A stretch of 64,000 nt of DNA. Origin: Telmatactis stephensoni. Lineage: Eukaryota > Cnidaria > Anthozoa > Actiniaria > Isophelliidae. The position numbers were made by a program, and so were the translations under genes. The stretch lies in contig JALIZF010001413.1 of assembly GCA_029948255.1 (NCBI GenBank), positions 124,001 through 188,000 on the forward strand. The letters are read 5' to 3'. This document shows, piece by piece, positions 33,039 to 46,300 of this stretch (its first letter is position 1; each line of letters begins with the position of its first letter). Below the pieces are notes generated by a model that was not told where the DNA came from, made no database searches, and worked only from the letters and a program-made list of their open reading frames with translations.

Positions 33039-33687
33039 GGTGGCTCGAAATAGTTTTCTAGTGAGCACACTTCCACTTCTTACTTTAGGAAATAACAGGC
33101 TCATCACAGACCAATGTCTTTTGCTCTAGTTATCAGGCCTAGATGAAAATTTCACATGGTGTCAAGTTCCGCTTGATGGGCGTCACCTTAGCAACGAAAA
33201 ACAAAGATCGCGAAAATCAGTTTTCTGAAGTATCTCTCCAATTCGAGCAGCTCTAGTCGAGTGACTATATATATGCAATAAACTGCACACCAAGGCAAAG
33301 AAAATAGGACAAATTTAAACTTTGTTACCAAGCCCATTTCGAGTACTGAAATCGCGTATACTGGCTTTAGAGCGAATTTTGTGATTTATCGAAATCGGCT
33401 TGGTAAAAAATTTTGAATTGGGCCTATTTGCCTTTGCTATTTGCCTTGACGTACAGATTATTGCCCATATATAATCACTTGTTGAGAGCTGCTCGAATTC
33501 GAGAAATATTTTTGAAAAAAACTGATTTTATCGTTGCTAAGGTAGCGCCAATCAAGCGGAACTTGACACCATGTAAAACTTTCATCTAAGTGTGATAACT
33601 GGAGCAAAAGGCAACAGTTTTGATCCGTCTTCAAAAAGCCTACTATTTCCTAAAATGAAATTTATTAGAGAACTATGTCGAGCCACC
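33039..33687. mobile_element. TTAA-flanked foldback, GGTGGCTCG ends (649 bp)
   Basis: TTAA at 33035-33038 and 33688-33691. Ends GGTGGCTCGAAATAGTTTTC and GAACTATGTCGAGCCACC. Arms of about 300 bp (shared blocks CACATGGTGTCAAGTTCCGC, AGAGCTGCTCGAATT) around a short centre. Other TTAAGGTGGC termini occur at 11365 and, inverted, at 35832-35846. Non-coding. Confidence 0.85.
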
Positions 33688-34129
33688 TTAACTGATGTGG
33701 TCGTGTATACACATTGAAACTGTTCTAAAATTACAGCTACTTTCCCCATAACTTGATTTGATGATAGCAGCTAGAGATCAAATGTCTATCGTGTTCATGT
33801 ATCCAGAGTGGAATCTTTAAACGGCATGTGGAAATGGCCTGTCGCAAGATGAACACGAAGACTTGAGCTCATGAAAAGCGATAGTTTCAGAGGCTGTTGA
33901 GGTGGGGGATAAAAATACACAGGAATGGGAAGTTACTGCCGTTGACTACAATCGCGACCGCCCAACACAACTATGAAGACGCTTCTGTTGATTGCAGCAA
34001 AGGCAATAAATTTTAAAACGTTAGCCAAGGCATTGCAATTCTTCTCCGTCTTGCTTTCTTTCAATTACTTAAATTACTAAGTTTCTTTAGTATTCGACCT
34101 TTTTTGGCCTTTTCGTTTGAGTACATCAT

Positions 34130-36702
34130 TCATCGAATATACAACACACCGCCTGGATTAGAAATATTAGTCAGGTGATGAGCAGCAGATGAACCGCACG
34201 GGTCATGGACGGGCCAACAGGAATCAATTCTGCCATTAAAAAGCAACAACATCCCACCATTTCTCTCAAGAAAAGGTCCACAAACTGGATGAAATGTGAA
34301 CCCTGTTGGTTTGTAATCTGGGCATATGTTGGCAACATTCCTGACATTTTTGCAGTTAAGAGTTCCTGCTTTCCAGTTCAGGAAGTCACCAGTTCCAGGT
34401 TTGCAGGAAATCCAATGGGAGATGTTGGGCTTTAAAAGAAACTCACTGCCAATCTGTTTCCACAAGGAAAAACGCATGGCTGAGTAGGTGGTCTCGTTCA
34501 ATGGGACTGTTGTTGATCTTGGGACCCATGTTCCTGAACTGAGATCTACTGGCCATGTAGGAATGGGAGTTATAGCGTTGTTTGCATAAGGAAAGCCCGC
34601 AAAGGCTGTGAAACGATAGCTGTAGACTAGGGTCCAGCCTCCACCATCGGTAGTCATATCGCAGTAGACTTGAAAGGGAGGGGTCTGAGTACTTCCATTT
34701 CCAAGCCTGATCCAGTAAGTCCTGGATTCAGCTTTAGGACCAATAAGTTTTAGTATTTTTTCGCACGATGACGAGGCAAGACTTGGGGAAGATCCATCTT
34801 GATCTGTCATTCATATCAAAAATATTTTTACAGACTAGTTGAAACTACCTATTGAACTGTTAAATGAAATCAATTTCATAAAATATCAATACGTACACAA
34901 ATCATATAGAAGGGGGAAAAAACCTTCAAGATTACTTTTACCATGCAGAAAACATTACTATATACGCACACACAAAAATTGAACGACTATCCCCTCCCTC
35001 TCCCCGCACTATAGTCAGTTAACTTAAGATTCACATTTAAACTCACTATTGTCTACCATTTTAATCTTGGTTTTACACCAGCACGACTGAATCGAATACG
35101 TTCCGTCGACAAACCTATTCGAAAATACTTTCCAAAGGTATAGATCGACCTAGAAACCTCCCTGACTGCCAACCACCCAAATTCCCTACACACAAACGAC
35201 ACTAGTACTTAGTGAATGCAAAGCAAGAGTTGATCCATTCACGTTTCAGCAGGCAGAAAAGCTAAATTGCTAATTTTATAAGCAGCGACGTGCACCGCGT
35301 GGTTTTGATTCTACATTTGTTTTTCTATTTGTTGATTCTGCATGAGCACGGTGCTCGGTACAGATAGAATAAAGCTGCACTATAAATCCATTCAGGCTCT
35401 CATGGTTAAGCGCACCTCCGCTGTTTGATCGCAAAATGCGTCGCGGCCAAAACTCTTTTACCCAAAAAAATTTCCATAGAAGCAAGAGAGCATAAATATA
35501 AATTTATGCTCTCTTGATAGAAGTCAAGATTGAAAAACGCTTCCATAGGAATCTTTTTAAAATAGTACCAGCGGAGAACTTCATCTGGATTCTATGAACC
35601 AATAAACGCGGGTTTGTACAAAACTTTATTTTGTCTAAAAAAAATTAATGTTTGTGAAAATAGCAATGCCGTCACTATAAATTATTGGTAGCTCTGATCA
35701 TAATGATTTAAGCGTCAAAAAAAACTTGAAACTATCCCTAGACTTGTTATGAAATATTTTTGAAATATTTTTGGCCGCGACGCATTTTGCGATCAAACAG
35801 GGGCCGAGGTGCGCCTCAAACAAAACCCAGTCGAGCCACCTTAAAGTGCCTATTAAGCCATAAGCTTTTTCCACTCACGAAAAAAGAAACTAGTATCAAA
35901 ATTTATTTTCTGTGAAGATCATAATGAACCGCGGCAATTCAGGGGCAGATCTAGTATTATGTATGCACTATCCCAAACAGGGGATTGTACGATGGCAGTG
36001 AAAGAAGAAGTAGAGCTTAATTCTAGTTAACCATCATTTTCTCACTTTCATAGTGGGGGTCGCAACCCCCTAAACCCTCCCCATGGCAGGCTCATAACAT
36101 GGTATATGGGATCAGGGATCAAGCCCCAAATTATGGCCAGGATTAGTGATCAGAGGTCAGGGCTCAGGGATAAAATGGGTGGGATCGAGGATCAGGGACA
36201 TTGGGTCAGGATCAGGGATCAGCTCAGTTTTTTGCACCAAGGATTAGGGATCAAAAAGTTCTAAAAATATGGACTCAGGGATCAAAATTTCCGTAAAATC
36301 CCGGGATATACCATGTTACGAGCCTGCCATGGATCCGCTCTTGCAATTACTGCATAAAAATAAATTAGAAACAAACAAACCTGGATCTCGTACGTCTGCA
36401 TAAATCGACTTGTCTTGTTCTACAAATCTTGATAAGTAGCCAGTGTTGGTCACGTTATTCAATTCACACCTCCCATTGGTGTAGTAGTTGATGCTTTTAC
36501 ATCGTTCACCGTCACGAAGACAGTGTATATAACATGCTTCAAAGTGTTCAGCTGTAGTGGTCTTGTAGGTTGAGTTCAAAAGAGCAGACCCATTCTTGTA
36601 ATGTGTGTTGATTGGCTTACATTGTTGTCCAGATGACATGAGGCAACTGAGAAGCTGAACCAAGAACACGAGAGCGATTTGGGGAAATATTTTGCGCGTC
36701 AT
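34130..36702 (-). CDS. Secreted PAN/apple plus fibrinogen-like protein, two exons
   Basis: Exons 36381-36702 and 34130-34803; donor CCAG/GTTTGT, acceptor GACAG/ATC, joined in phase 1; stop TGA at 34130-34132. About 330 residues. Signal peptide MTRKIFPQIALVFLVQLLSC; then a PAN/apple-like domain with cysteines in CKPINTHYKNG.., ACYIHCLRDGERCKSINYY and GRCELNN. Exon 2 carries a fibrinogen-like (FReD-type) domain with the signature PFQVYCDMTTDGGGWTLVYS and later cysteine pairs (ISCKPG, LNCKN, CPDY, CGPF, SCWPVHDPC). Such proteins are secreted lectin-like recognition factors, expanded in anthozoans. A TTCTAG acceptor precedes the ATG by one base, so a 5' non-coding exon upstream is likely. Confidence 0.85.
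35405..35846. repeat. Inverted repeat with GTTTGATCGCAAAATGCGTC arms
   Basis: TGTTTGATCGCAAAATGCGT-CGCGGCC at 35424 faces its complement at 35773-35800, and the right end reaches CGAGCCACCTTAA as in the 33039-33687 family. A short inner palindrome (GAGAGCATAAATATAAATTT-ATGCTCTC) lies at 35487-35515. It lies within the intron of the PAN/fibrinogen gene. Confidence 0.65.
36081..36332. mobile_element. CCATGGCAGGCTC-ended MITE with GGGATCA repeats
   Basis: Ends CCATGGCAGGCTCATAACAT and GTTACGAGCCTGCCATGG, with GGTATAT and ATATACC next. The interior is a degenerate array of CAGGGATCAGG. 252 bp, within the PAN/fibrinogen intron, 48 bp from its splice donor. Confidence 0.85.
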
Positions 36703-37683
36703 TCTAGAATTGAAGGAAATAATTTCATCAAGAACTTTAAATTGGCAAATTTTCACTAAGTGAAAAGATATCGAAAACTCGAGTAACGAAACTATATATC
36801 TTACACAAATGTTAATTTATGATATAACAACATCTCACCAAAGGGAGAAAACAGTTGACCAAAAGATTTTTCTTTTGGAGCACTAAACGTTGTTGTATGA
36901 ATTTTGATAAAATTCAGCCCAATTTCATGTCTAAGTGGGCGTACGATGGCGGAGATCCAAAGCACTTTCTTACGTGCCACTTCATTGAGAAGTAGTCTGG
37001 TATATGAACAACATTTGGACAGTCCAAGAGTTGTCATGCTGCTTTGCTATTAAAATTATTGAATCGAAACTGACAATTAATTGTGATTTTTGGGGTTAAG
37101 AAATTGCGCCTCGAATAACTCAAAATCCGTTTATACGAATCTCTCCAAAATTCGTATGCTGCTAGGCAAAGTCCTAAATATTAACGCCTGGTGTGTCATT
37201 TTAAAAGTTTAGGTCGGAAAACGCATAAAATTGCTTGGGATCTAAAACGGTGACGTCATTGTTTCGTCTCTATGGTAACTTCGATGTAAACAAGACATAT
37301 ACCATTAAAAACTTCAGTCTTTATGTAGTAAGTGGACGAAAGTTCATAACTGTGGATGCTTTCATATAAGAACTACAGTCGTTTCAATTTGACCGGTCGA
37401 GCACTAGAGAAATTGTAGGAAGCCTCCTTAAGTGCATTAGAAATGCAAAATCTTGGCCTGATAAATCGAATACCATTTTGCTCAACGAGTTGTACTATCG
37501 TCAGTTTTGAAACGAGATATCTGATCAGGGCTTGGTTCTTATTTGCTCAAGTAACAAGAAAATTCATCCAGTGATTTTAAAATTATGCTCGGGATGTTTT
37601 TTGTAACACTGAAGTTTTTAAACGTTCATATCTCCGACAATATAAAAGCAATGAAAACAAAAAATGAACACAGTTTCCGGAAA

Positions 37684-38880
37684 ACCCCTCGTACTACAAC
37701 AGGGTTCTGATATGGAAACAGGTGTAGATTTGGAGTTTGTCTGCGTCTTTTTCTTACTGCTTGGCAATACATTTAAATGTATTTTAGTTTTAAAAGCAAT
37801 GAAAACAAAACACACAGTTTCCTCGAATTCAAATTTTCATGGTTTGAGATAGAAAATTTGAAGAAGAAAACAATGAAAGTTTAATCGAAGAAAAGCGCGC
37901 ATCAAAAATATCTTCAACGCTCTAATAATAAAAAGGATTGGGTAACCTTAATTGAGAAGTTAAAACAACTGTTATATTTGGCAAAAGAGTGAAAATGACT
38001 GCATGGCGCCGGTCAAAACAACACGTTTGTTTAAATATGGGTTATTGGTTGATTTGAATAATTACTTCAAAAGACGATGAATCGATAAAGCATGGTTATT
38101 ACTAAGAAAGGCATAGTAAGAAATTGAAGAAATGTTTTCTCCGACTAATTATTACTGATTGCGTCAAGCTGACTTCACGTCATGGTATCCTATTGAAGAG
38201 TTCGTACGAACTCTAGGGCCCGAGATAAAAGTAAAAAAAATAGAAAAAAGCGAGAGTGAGTTAAAGTCTCTGGTCTCCAAGGTATTTTTAGGGTTGATAA
38301 TTTTTTCACTTTTTAACTTGAGCGGATCAATTAGCAAAATTACTGTCATTCGGTTTTTAATCTAGCTTTAGAACGTCTAGAACTTTGGTAACAATACCCT
38401 TCATAACGAAAAGAATTTAGACAAACTTCAAAATTGTATAATATGGATGGCAATTGTCATCCATATGATAACGAGTCGTTTTGACCCCATGCAGTCATCT
38501 TCACTCTTTTGTAAATATTAGAGTTGTTTTGACTTCTCAACTAAGGTGGCCCAATCCTATTTATTATTAGAGCGTTGAAAATATTTTTGATGATATTTTT
38601 GATGCGCGTTTTTTTTCAACTAAAATTAATTTTATTGGGTTTTTTCATTGCTTTTTAAATTGAAATCAGTTAAAACTAAAACTATAATACATTTTTTTTT
38701 TTAATTCAATATTTTAACAGGAGCATCTAATTTAGCTGTAGCTAGTTTGAATAGAGTCCTGTGAAACATTTGAACATTTAGATGTATTGCCAAGCAGTAA
38801 GAAAAAGACGCAGACAAAGTCCAAATCTACACCTGAGTTTCCATATCAAGATATCAGAACCCTGTTGTACGAGGAGTACA
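37684..38880. repeat. 1.2-kb foldback with about 330-400-bp arms
   Basis: Left arm (CTCGTACTACAACAGGGTTC, TGTAGATTTGGAGTTTGTCT, AGTGAAAATGACTGCATGG) faces the right arm (CCATGCAGTCATCTTCACTC, TCCAAATCTACACCTGAG, GAACCCTGTTGTACGAG). The segment right of it (38885-39070) has a diverged copy at 40430-40800 (TTTAGCAAACAGYYT, ACATTCAAATGAT), so the family is dispersed. No ORF of note. Confidence 0.75.
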
Positions 38881-40029
38881 GATAGCATTTTCCGATGGAA
38901 AAAGTCGTCGAATATAATGTATAAATTTATGAGAAAACGCTATTATAAAACGTAAAACGATATTACCTTTATCCAACCTTTAGCAAACAGCTTAGACGTC
39001 CTCGTCTATCCGAAAGAACTTGATAATGAAAAGTTTTAAAAACATTCAAATGATCAATTATTAAGAAATGTCATCGAGTATGTAATTCGTATGTTTACGC
39101 GATTTTAACCCGAAGCCGATTCACGGAGATGACCCGAGGTTTACTTGACTTATTTTAGTCGATCGATTTTCACAAAGAAATTTGAACTATTCAGAGAAAT
39201 ATCTGCCTTTTACGTGAATAATTGTTATATTATTATTTCATCAAATATTTCCTTTTTATGAAAAAATCTAGTTTTTAGGTCAGATGACGTCCTCCGAACA
39301 CTTCCGAATGACGTCACTGACCCACGATCGATCAGGTATCGATTGAAGAAGCAGAAAAAGCACATTTTCGTCTGGCAAGTGGCAAGTTGTGGTTAGTCTA
39401 TGCCACCGGCTTTTTATGGTATAATCGTGTTCTACTCTAGACTATTAGACATTGACCTATTATATTTTGTTTCACGGATTAAGTGCCATCCCTCTAGCTA
39501 AAGAATTGCTAAAGAATGCTAATGGCACTGTTAAACAATGGAAAACAAAGGATTTTTTGCTATTTAGCACTATTTAGAATTTGAGATTTTGTACTTTTTC
39601 ACGGGTTAAAAATAAAACTAATTAACTATTGACTCTGGTGAAAACAAAGGATTTTTTGGTAATTTGTATTGTTTAGTACTATTTCAGTAAATTTTGCTAT
39701 GCTTTTTGTGTTTGCACTCTATCATTTCTTACTTAGTTCACCACCAGAATGCCTTTGTATGCCTTGTACACCTAATATCGCCAAATAATTTCTTTGTTTT
39801 TGTCCAATTTTTTGGGAAGATTTCTTAGTTTGCCATTACCAGCGGCGGGGTACCCAGAGTAGGCTTTCTGCTCACAATAAAGCTCGAATGGAACCAGTCT
39901 GCCTAGATAGAGGATTCCTTTCGTAACATTTGAGTCAAAAATAAGATAAAAATAGATTTATTTAATGAGTAAAAGTTAAAAAGAAATTGCAAAAAGCCCA
40001 AAGAGCCCCGTGAGGGAGTTTTGAATATT

Positions 40030-40205
40030 ATATAAAAACAATATAAAACGATCGCTTATGTCTCTGTACTGTGATATAAACTAGATGGGAGATGTAGAGC
40101 ACTCGAAAAGCAAGAAAAGCACTCGGCTTCGACTCGTGTTTTTTAACTTGTTTTTCTCGTGTTCTACATCTCCCATCGTGTTTATATCACAGTACAGAGA
40201 CATGC
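40030..40205. mobile_element. Hairpin element, relative of the one at 32 kb
   Basis: TAAAACGATCGCTTATGTCT, CTGTACTGTGATATAAAC, then GATGGGAGATGTAGAGCACTC facing GTGTTCTACATCTCCCATC, ending GTTTATATCACAGTACAGAG. The loop is GCACTCGGCTTCGACTCGTG. Nearly complete palindrome of about 150 bp. Confidence 0.85.
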
Positions 40206-42855
40206 GGCGGTTTTATTTTCCTTAAATAAATAAAATAGACGTAAGCGTCTCTGACTTCATCTAAACGTCGACTGTCTAAAACATTCGCAACATATGCATT
40301 TTGTAGCGAAAAGAATTTAGACAAACTTCAAAATTATATAATATTCATAACAAATTAATGTAGCTGCCAAGTCAAAAAAGAATGCAGACAAGCTCAAAAT
40401 CTATACACCTGTTTCCATATCAAAATCCGTTGGAAAAAGTTGTCCAGTGGATGAATTTATGGGAAAACGCAATCATTTTATCCACCGGAAATGGATTTAC
40501 AAAGCTATCTGCATGCCCTTCTTGCAACAATTACAAAGACCAGTCCAGTGTCTTGGTTACGAAGTAAAAGCTCTAAGACCGCAGCTGTGCTAGTATAGGT
40601 AATGTGCGATTTTCAGTTAAGATGGGATTCTTTTGAAATTAATATTTGTTCTCAAAGAATTAGTTCCTTATACTTGATTTTGAGATGTAAAACAATGTTA
40701 CCTTTAGCAAACAGTCTGGGTGTCCCTGTATATCCAGAAAAAAAACTGATAATGAAAACTTAAAAACATTCAAATGATACATTATTAAACAAGCAATTCT
40801 GGCACAAATGTTATGAAAAACATCAAGCATTGTTGCCTAAATAAAAGGCGAAAAGCAATTTATCGACCTCAAGCAGTGCGCGAAATGAATTGAAATTCAC
40901 AACGCTTCTGATTAGTCAAATTTCATATTAGCGAAACAGGCGTTTCTAACTCAGATTTCACCTTCACATTGCATGACTTTGCGCGCAACCGCTGGACTGT
41001 AACAACGCGTGTTGAGTATAATTTGCTAGTCTAGTTGGTTAAGCCAGCAGCAAGGGATAACATCTGCGCATGTCTACATGTCTATTGTCTTGGACAAATG
41101 GATAATTTTGAAAGGATAATTTCTAGCTGTTCATACTTCTGCACTCGAATGTAATACTCCGGAAAACTTTGGGGAGACTATATACGACTCTCTTTAAGCC
41201 AGGTTAAAACCGTAATTGAGGCCCCTTCCGTCCAGCGGCTCGCGCATGCTCGCCATGTTATCGATCACTTGCTGTTGGTTAAGCAAATCGGCTTAACTCG
41301 AGGTCCCAGGCGACGTTTTATCACAACTCCTCTATCTTCTTATAAACATTAAAAAACCTTATTCATAATTAATAAAGTGAATACAGTGAAAATCATAACC
41401 ATGACGGGGGTCTTGAATTTCAACTAAAGACTTATCCTAATTTACATAAAATTTAACCTGGTTTTCTCAGACAAAAAATTATGAATTTTTGATTTTTTTT
41501 TTTTTTTTTTTTTTTGTTCAAAAAACATAAAAATATAGATAGGGGTTTTTGAAATCGGTTCAAACACACGGATTTGCATTGAAATTCAAGACCGCCGGAG
41601 AACCGTTGGAACTTTTATCTAAAAACTACGTAGCAACTGATCAGAGCGCGGGATAAAAGGCTCCATGAGATAATTTTCCTTTCAACTGACTTGGAAGATA
41701 AAAATAGTTTTTGTCTTTCTTGCGCATTATCATGTCTTGTGTTAAATCTTGGGAAATCGATTGTAAAAAGTCTGTTGTGCTAACGTCATCATTGATCAGT
41801 TAATATATATACCTATTTCAAAAAAAGGTTGTCGTATGACGGACCTCAAGCCTACGCGACTAGACCGAAAAGGAGTATGAGTAGTTGCAAAACTTTACTC
41901 TCTCAGTTTTCGGCTTGGATACGTCTTGATTTTAGCATCAACAAATTACGCTCTTTGGAGTTTAAGGACGTTCATGGGCAAAAGATCCTCTAGACAGATT
42001 TTTTTAAAATTTTTGCATGATGAAAGAAAAACATATAAGAAGTAAAACAAGCAAATAAAAAATGGGGGTCACCGAATTCGTTTAGCCGTCAGATTTCTTC
42101 GAAGTTTACCCTATTTGCGATCAAAACACACGAATGGTGCAGAAATGAAAAGCTGCCGAAAAGGAGCCATATTTTTTCTGAAAAATAACTTAATTGATTG
42201 GCCCCATACCTAACAAAATTCTAGAAATAGACCAAATAATTGATTAGCGCTTATTTTTTGCGTAGAAAATTAGAATCATGAGATGCTGTTGGGCTAAATG
42301 TACGGACTTGTAGGCTCCAAATTACGCGAAATTCCATTCCAACTATGTACAAAATGTGTAATTTGGATTTGATCCCATCGTCAGATTTTTTTCTTTCGCT
42401 CATATAGTAAGTTATTATGTTGTGCTTTAAAGTAAGAAAATAAAAACGGGGGTCACCGACTTCGTTTTTGAGATATGAGCTATTCAAATGTCTTTCGATG
42501 GCAATCGTCATTTCAATCAATCAATCAATCAATCAACCAATCAGTCAAAGAGTATCAGTCAGTTATCAGGCTGAGAGCTTTATTTGGATCTTTTTATCCG
42601 TGTTACCCTTTATTTAAATGACCACAAATTCTAGTGCACTTTATTTTTATTTTTATGTTTTGCTCGGTCTTCTTTTTCTTGCGGCACATGCATCTTTTTG
42701 ACGTATCTACAAAGAACAGAGTGATCGGTAGGCACTTAGAAAAACTACTGAATGCCCGTGTTCGTTGGTCTTTTACCCGTAAAAGAGAAATTTCTTTGTA
42801 GAATTTCATGGTGAAGCTAAGGAAAACCACATGCCTCGATCAAACCCTGGTCTAC

Positions 42856-43097
42856 TCACTAGTGCAAAAACGTGCGAGTAAATTTACTCAAAAGGTGAGT
42901 AAATCGGTGCATCCAAAGTAATTAAGTAACTCACTTATCCGAGTAAATTAACTCAGTTACCCTTTACTCAAATAACTGAGTAACTACTAACGCTTTACTC
43001 AAATAATTGAGTAAATTTACTTGGATAAGTGAGTTACTTTGGATGCACCCATTTACTCAAGTTTTTGAGTAAATTTACTCACGCATTTTTGCAGTGC
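42856..43097. mobile_element. Palindromic MITE built of GAGTAAATTTACTC
   Basis: Ends CACTAGTGCAAAAACGTGCG and CGCATTTTTGCAGTG. GAGTAAATTTACTCAAAA is present at both ends, and AAGTAACTCACTTATCCGAG faces GGATAAGTGAGTTACTTTGG. The whole unit folds back on itself. Non-coding. Confidence 0.85.
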
Positions 43098-43322
43098 TAT
43101 GGCTTTTTGATCTGAAATAGGGTAGGAATAAAATTAGATTCTCAAGTCTTAAAAATTCCAAAAAAAAAGTCTTAAAAATTCCATCACTGAAAAGCACCGC
43201 ATACCCGTCCCCCCTCCCGTGGGGTTCAAAACTACAAACATGGGGCTTCTAACTTAATTTACATTATGTGTGTCTCTTGGTTCAAAACTGCATACAGTAT
43301 TAAATAGGATTTCAAACTGACC

Positions 43323-46300
43323 TTATTTGCAGCCGTATAGTTCCATTCTCAGTATCTTCCAGAGATGGTAGGTCTTGGGTATCAATCTGATGTACCTGGC
43401 GTGGATGGCTGGTTTGATGTCATTTTTGACCACAGTGCTGTAGTCACTGTTTGCTTGAAAGACTTTACCACCCTGATAGTCGGTGAACGTTGCACCATTA
43501 TTGCTGTACTGCAGGCTGTAGCTCTTCACCCAGTAACTTCCAGTATTGGTACCTTGTGTAGCAACTGCGGTCACTTCAGTTGATTTGCCCAAATCAACTT
43601 GTATCCAGTCTTCTTTTGCATTTGTTTTGGGACACCAACCGTATCCAATATTGGACTTGCCGTTAAGCCGTGCAGATGGTGGTTTGTAGGTAGAACTGTA
43701 GACGGTAGAGGCCGTGATACTTGAGTCAGGGATTGCTCCACTTTCCATTCCAAGAGGTTTATTTCTATTACATTGGTCTGTATAAAGAACACACCCATAA
43801 ATCATTCAAATCTCCTTTCTCACGTGACTGCCATCTTGAATAAACTATGCGTGGTTAGCCTCGTTTTGAATCCAAAATGAAAGTCACGTGACAATTAGGA
43901 GAATTCGTTTGTCTATCTTGAAATGAAAACTTAAAGGTCCACTTGGATGAAAATCTATGAAATTGGAAAATGTTTATTTCTATCTGAAGATGAATGTAGT
44001 TAAATAACTGTCTACTCTTTCTATAAGAGAAATTTTGATCTAAAAGAACAATAGGGTTGAGTAAATCACGTCATTTACCGCACAACTTAAATACTAAAAT
44101 ACTTGACAATTTCTATTCATCTCGTTTGAATGTAAAGAAAATGTTGCATTTGGTGATTATTGGAAGTCGTACAGATAGGACCACATAGGTTTTACTAAGT
44201 TTCAAGTCACTTCCAATTTTAATTTATTTTCATCCAAGTACCACATTAAAGGAAAGATGTACGTTCAAAACCTGGGGAGATGGGATACTCTTCCCTATAA
44301 GCTATTTATATTAGTATGCGTTGTGCCATATGAGCACTTTGATCTCAAATGTATAGAGAAGCTTTGCTTGATCACGTGATAGCAGACATTGGATGACCGG
44401 AATGAAACAAAAGATTCGTTTCCCCAGAGATTTGGATTCTTTGTAATGAAAGTCTTCGATTTTCAGTACCTAGGGTAAGGGGCTGTTTATATAAAAGTTA
44501 TTTGTCACAAGGGATAGTCGGAATAAAGGGTTATTAACCGAGCGCGAGGTCTGTATGGGAAAATATCAGACCGAGGTCTTGACAGTACGGACCGAGCGCA
44601 GCGAGGTCTGTACAAAAAGACCGAGGTCTGATATTTTCCCATACAGACCGAGCAAACGAGGTTAATAACTTATTTATTATATGGCTTTGAAAAGTCCCGC
44701 TAAAACAATTGCCAAACGCAAATTTTTCTTTTCATCCGGGACAGCGGTCCTGATATGGCAAAATACAGACCATGCGTTAGCCAATCAGAATTCAGGAAAT
44801 TATCTAGCCATATAATAATAACTGTTATTTTCTTTCCCTGGTGACAGTAGAGACAAAAGAGTTATCTCGGCTGCCAGGGACAGCTCAATAAATAGCCCCT
44901 AAGTAACTCGCACGAAATCACGAAACCGACACTACGAAAGGCTGATATTTACAGCGAATTTTCTATAAAGTATAAACAAGTATTCGATCAGCTTGCAGAT
45001 TAAGAACCATCACTACCTATAATTTTGTTATTGATTTTCATATTTTTCTACTTACTGCATTTATTACATGTATATTGACAGTACTTGACGCCCGTTTCGG
45101 TGTCGCACTCCTTGCTCGTTTCTATGTGTATGCAGCTATGCTCTGAGAAACGGTCGAAGCAGTCTGAAAACGATAAAAAGATAAAAGAATAAAAACAGGG
45201 TCGTTAAAAACAACTGCTTGGTTGGCACAGCCGGCCCGATTGAGTGCTGCCTTCAGTGCGGAAACGGGTCGGGGTTCGATTCCACGGTTCAACACTCGGT
45301 GTCTTTAAATAATTAAGAAGGTTCTGCCTTTGTAGTTACATCTGCAAATGGTTAGACCTTAACGTCTTCTCGGATAAGGACGTTAAACCGTAGTCCCCGT
45401 CTCTCCAAAAATCTACTACACATCAGTACCCAGACCTTGCATTGGAGGGACGTTAAAGAACCCACACCACTATTCGGGAGAGTAGGCCATTAAGTTGTCG
45501 GTGTGTGGTCTGCCTATAATACTACAGGGCCCACTGTCAATTGGCTGTCAAAGCAGCTGTCGTGTCACTGCCCTCGTAGTAAGGAATAATTCAAATAAAC
45601 CGAGCTAAACCAAAATATCTTTGGACAGCACGGGAAACCATCAATATAGAATGCTCCTATAGCTTGCAAAATATAAGCTTGAATCTAATCAGTAAATATT
45701 AATTGAAATTAATATTCACAATCAAAAATTACGATGGTGTTTCAGTTTTGAAGTGTAGGGGAAGTTTTTCTCCTATACATGAGTTTGTGTGTGTCGCAAG
45801 TACGTCGCCGAAAATTGTATGCGTATAACTTTCAATAGTGCTCTCTCAGGTGAATTTTTTGGTAAGTACTTCATGCATGGCTGAATGCCGTATAGTCGTC
45901 TTCCTATAGTCGTCTTTCTAATATTAAACCTAACCCTAAGAGCGACTATGTGGACTTACAAAATCTCCGAGGGCACAGCTTTTTCAAAGATGGCATTTTC
46001 GTGAAGTAACCTTCAGCCTTCAAGGATTCACAGCAGTAGTCAGCGAGGACGTACTGGCCGTTTGCCGGAGGAGTGTTGCTATATTGGCCGTTGTCTGCTT
46101 GGGATCCTAGAGTCGAATTTGTAAGTTAAAATTCGGTTAAAACATCTGCTAGACATTTAGTTAGTAACAAATTCTTGTCAATTTAGAAGTTGAGGTTTAA
46201 CTGAGTAGTCTTACTTCGACTCACTCATGAAGGGATGTCTCTAGGCAAAATGTTGTTTAGCGTTGTTCCTTTGTTGACGTCACAACAGCTTTCCCAGTGG

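Larger units (their letters stand above)
36703..43322. other. Gene-free foldback-rich interval
   Basis: No phase-consistent exons found. Contents: inverted repeat 37684-38015 / 38480-38880, its diverged relative at 40345-40800, a hairpin element at 40030-40205, a partial arm of the 31292 MITE family at 41808-41900, a T run at 41489-41515, and the palindromic MITE at 42856-43097. Confidence 0.55.

Noticed and set aside
40382..40567. 61-codon ORF with CPSCNN
   Set aside because: It lies in a diverged copy of the foldback-associated repeat near 38.8 kb, where the frame is not kept.
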